Shown in pieces: positions 63,615 through 64,000 of a stretch of DNA of 64,000 nucleotides. Origin of the DNA: Terasakiella sp. SH-1 (GTDB lineage: Bacteria; Pseudomonadota; Alphaproteobacteria; Rhodospirillales; Terasakiellaceae); the NCBI RefSeq assembly GCF_004564135.1, contig NZ_CP038255.1, positions 652,501 to 716,500 of the forward strand. Reading direction: 5' to 3'. Within the stretch, counting starts at the first letter, position 1. Each line of letters begins with the position of its first letter. The notes under the pieces are model-generated. The model was not told where the DNA came from and ran no database searches. It saw only the letters and a list, made by a program, of their open reading frames with translations. The position numbers were made by a program, and so were the translations under genes.

Positions 63615-63655
63615 TTGGAATGGGCTATTGTCCCCATAGCCCATTCCAAAACTTT
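63615..63655 (+). terminator. Long hairpin between the SDR and the kinase gene
   Basis: A perfect 13-bp stem TTGGAATGGGCTA / TAGCCCATTCCAA (63615-63627 with 63637-63649) with a 9-nt loop. Only AAACTTT follows, so it may act as a weak terminator or as an mRNA-stabilising structure ahead of the kinase gene. Confidence 0.55.
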
Positions 63656-63668
63656 GAAGGAAAAGATC

Positions 63669-64000
63669 GTGCAGTCAAATCGAAAAGCAATAGCCTGTAT
63701 TGGCGAATGTATGGTGGAGCTATCTCCAGCCCAAGAGGGTTTGTTCAAGCTTGGTTTTGCCGGTGATACCTACACTACAGCCGTTTATTTGAAGCGCCAG
63801 TTTGGTGATGCCGTGGATGTCAGCTATATCACGGCGTTGGGTGTGGATCCGCAAAGTAAAGCAATGGTTTCAGCTTTTGAGCAAGAAGGGATTGATACTT
63901 CCCACGTGCGGCTTTTCGAAGATAAAGCACCGGGGCTTTACCTGATTGAGAATGACGAAACCGGCGAGCGCTATTTCCAATATTGGCGTTCAACAGCAGC
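63669..64000 (+). CDS. kdgK: 2-Dehydro-3-deoxygluconokinase (PfkB family), N-terminal part
   Basis: About 110 residues are visible from a GTG start with AAGGA 8-12 nt upstream; the frame stays open to the window end. The translation has IACIGECMVELSP, GFAGDTYTTAVYLKRQFGD, YITALGVDPQS and the substrate-site region GLYLIENDETGERYFQYWRS, the typical N-terminal half of KdgK. The enzyme phosphorylates 2-keto-3-deoxygluconate to KDPG, feeding the Entner-Doudoroff aldolase. Its presence fits the dehydratase and SDR upstream. The nucleotide-binding C-terminal half lies outside the window. Confidence 0.88.
   Translation, partial: MQSNRKAIACIGECMVELSPAQEGLFKLGFAGDTYTTAVYLKRQFGDAVDVSYITALGVDPQSKAMVSAFEQEGIDTSHVRLFEDKAPGLYLIENDETGERYFQYWRSTA

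Overview
The window looks like a chromosomal segment of a marine, motile, respiratory alphaproteobacterium, probably Rhodospirillales-like (Terasakiella, Thalassospira or a relative). The reasons are three TRAP-type carboxylate transporters, soluble and membrane chemoreceptors, hybrid kinases, sigma-54 promoters on nitrogen genes, moderate G+C and alphaproteobacterial-style regulators. The genus is inference; no rRNA or tRNA gene is visible.

Region 1 (1-12.9 kb) is a lactate-type hydroxy-acid utilisation cluster. It has the tail of a TRAP binding protein, its two permease subunits, LutABC (L-lactate oxidation), a full-length pyruvate carboxylase, a soluble chemoreceptor with a predicted hydroxy-acid/diacid sensing domain, and a 934-residue FAD/Fe-S D-lactate dehydrogenase. 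Import, sensing, oxidation of both isomers and anaplerotic use of pyruvate are grouped together. A di-haem peroxidase overlapping a hybrid kinase (12.9-16.4 kb) and a 5-oxoprolinase operon pxpBCA (16.5-19.0 kb) follow.

Region 2 (19-32.5 kb) is nitrate assimilation. A GAF-domain chemoreceptor gene diverges from nasTS, and both have well-matched sigma-54 promoters. Next come an untranslated leader and nrtA-nrtB-nrtCD, nirB, nirD and nasA. The leader combines a sigma-54 promoter, two A..G hexaloop hairpins of the type bound by ANTAR proteins such as NasT, and an intrinsic terminator that overlaps the second hairpin. This is a readable antitermination switch.

Region 3 (32.5-40.5 kb) holds a REC-ATPase response regulator divergent from a PAS kinase, an MHYT-GGDEF diguanylate cyclase whose 3' end lies inside a 271-bp inverted-repeat element (MITE candidate), three small unknown genes, and glnB-glnA behind a sigma-54 promoter.

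Region 4 (about 40.6-45.2 kb) is a small degraded island: three unknown genes, a YgjP-like metallopeptidase, the C-terminal remnant of a type I restriction HsdR subunit, and a tyrosine integrase.

Region 5 (45.3-52.8 kb) is a GntR-regulated TRAP cluster with a 41-residue membrane microprotein, an isopropylmalate-dehydrogenase-family enzyme, a four-carbon acid sugar kinase, a class II aldolase and an ABM protein. It probably serves catabolism of a C4 sugar acid.

Region 6 (53-64 kb, cut by the window end) has a chemoreceptor, a hybrid kinase, a FadR/UxuR-like regulator, a third TRAP system, an enolase-superfamily dehydratase, a zinc alcohol dehydrogenase, an SDR and a 2-keto-3-deoxygluconate kinase. 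Four matching TGGT-NN-ACCA palindromes lie before the chemoreceptor and before the TRAP operon, suggesting one sugar-acid regulon that covers sensing, uptake and catabolism.
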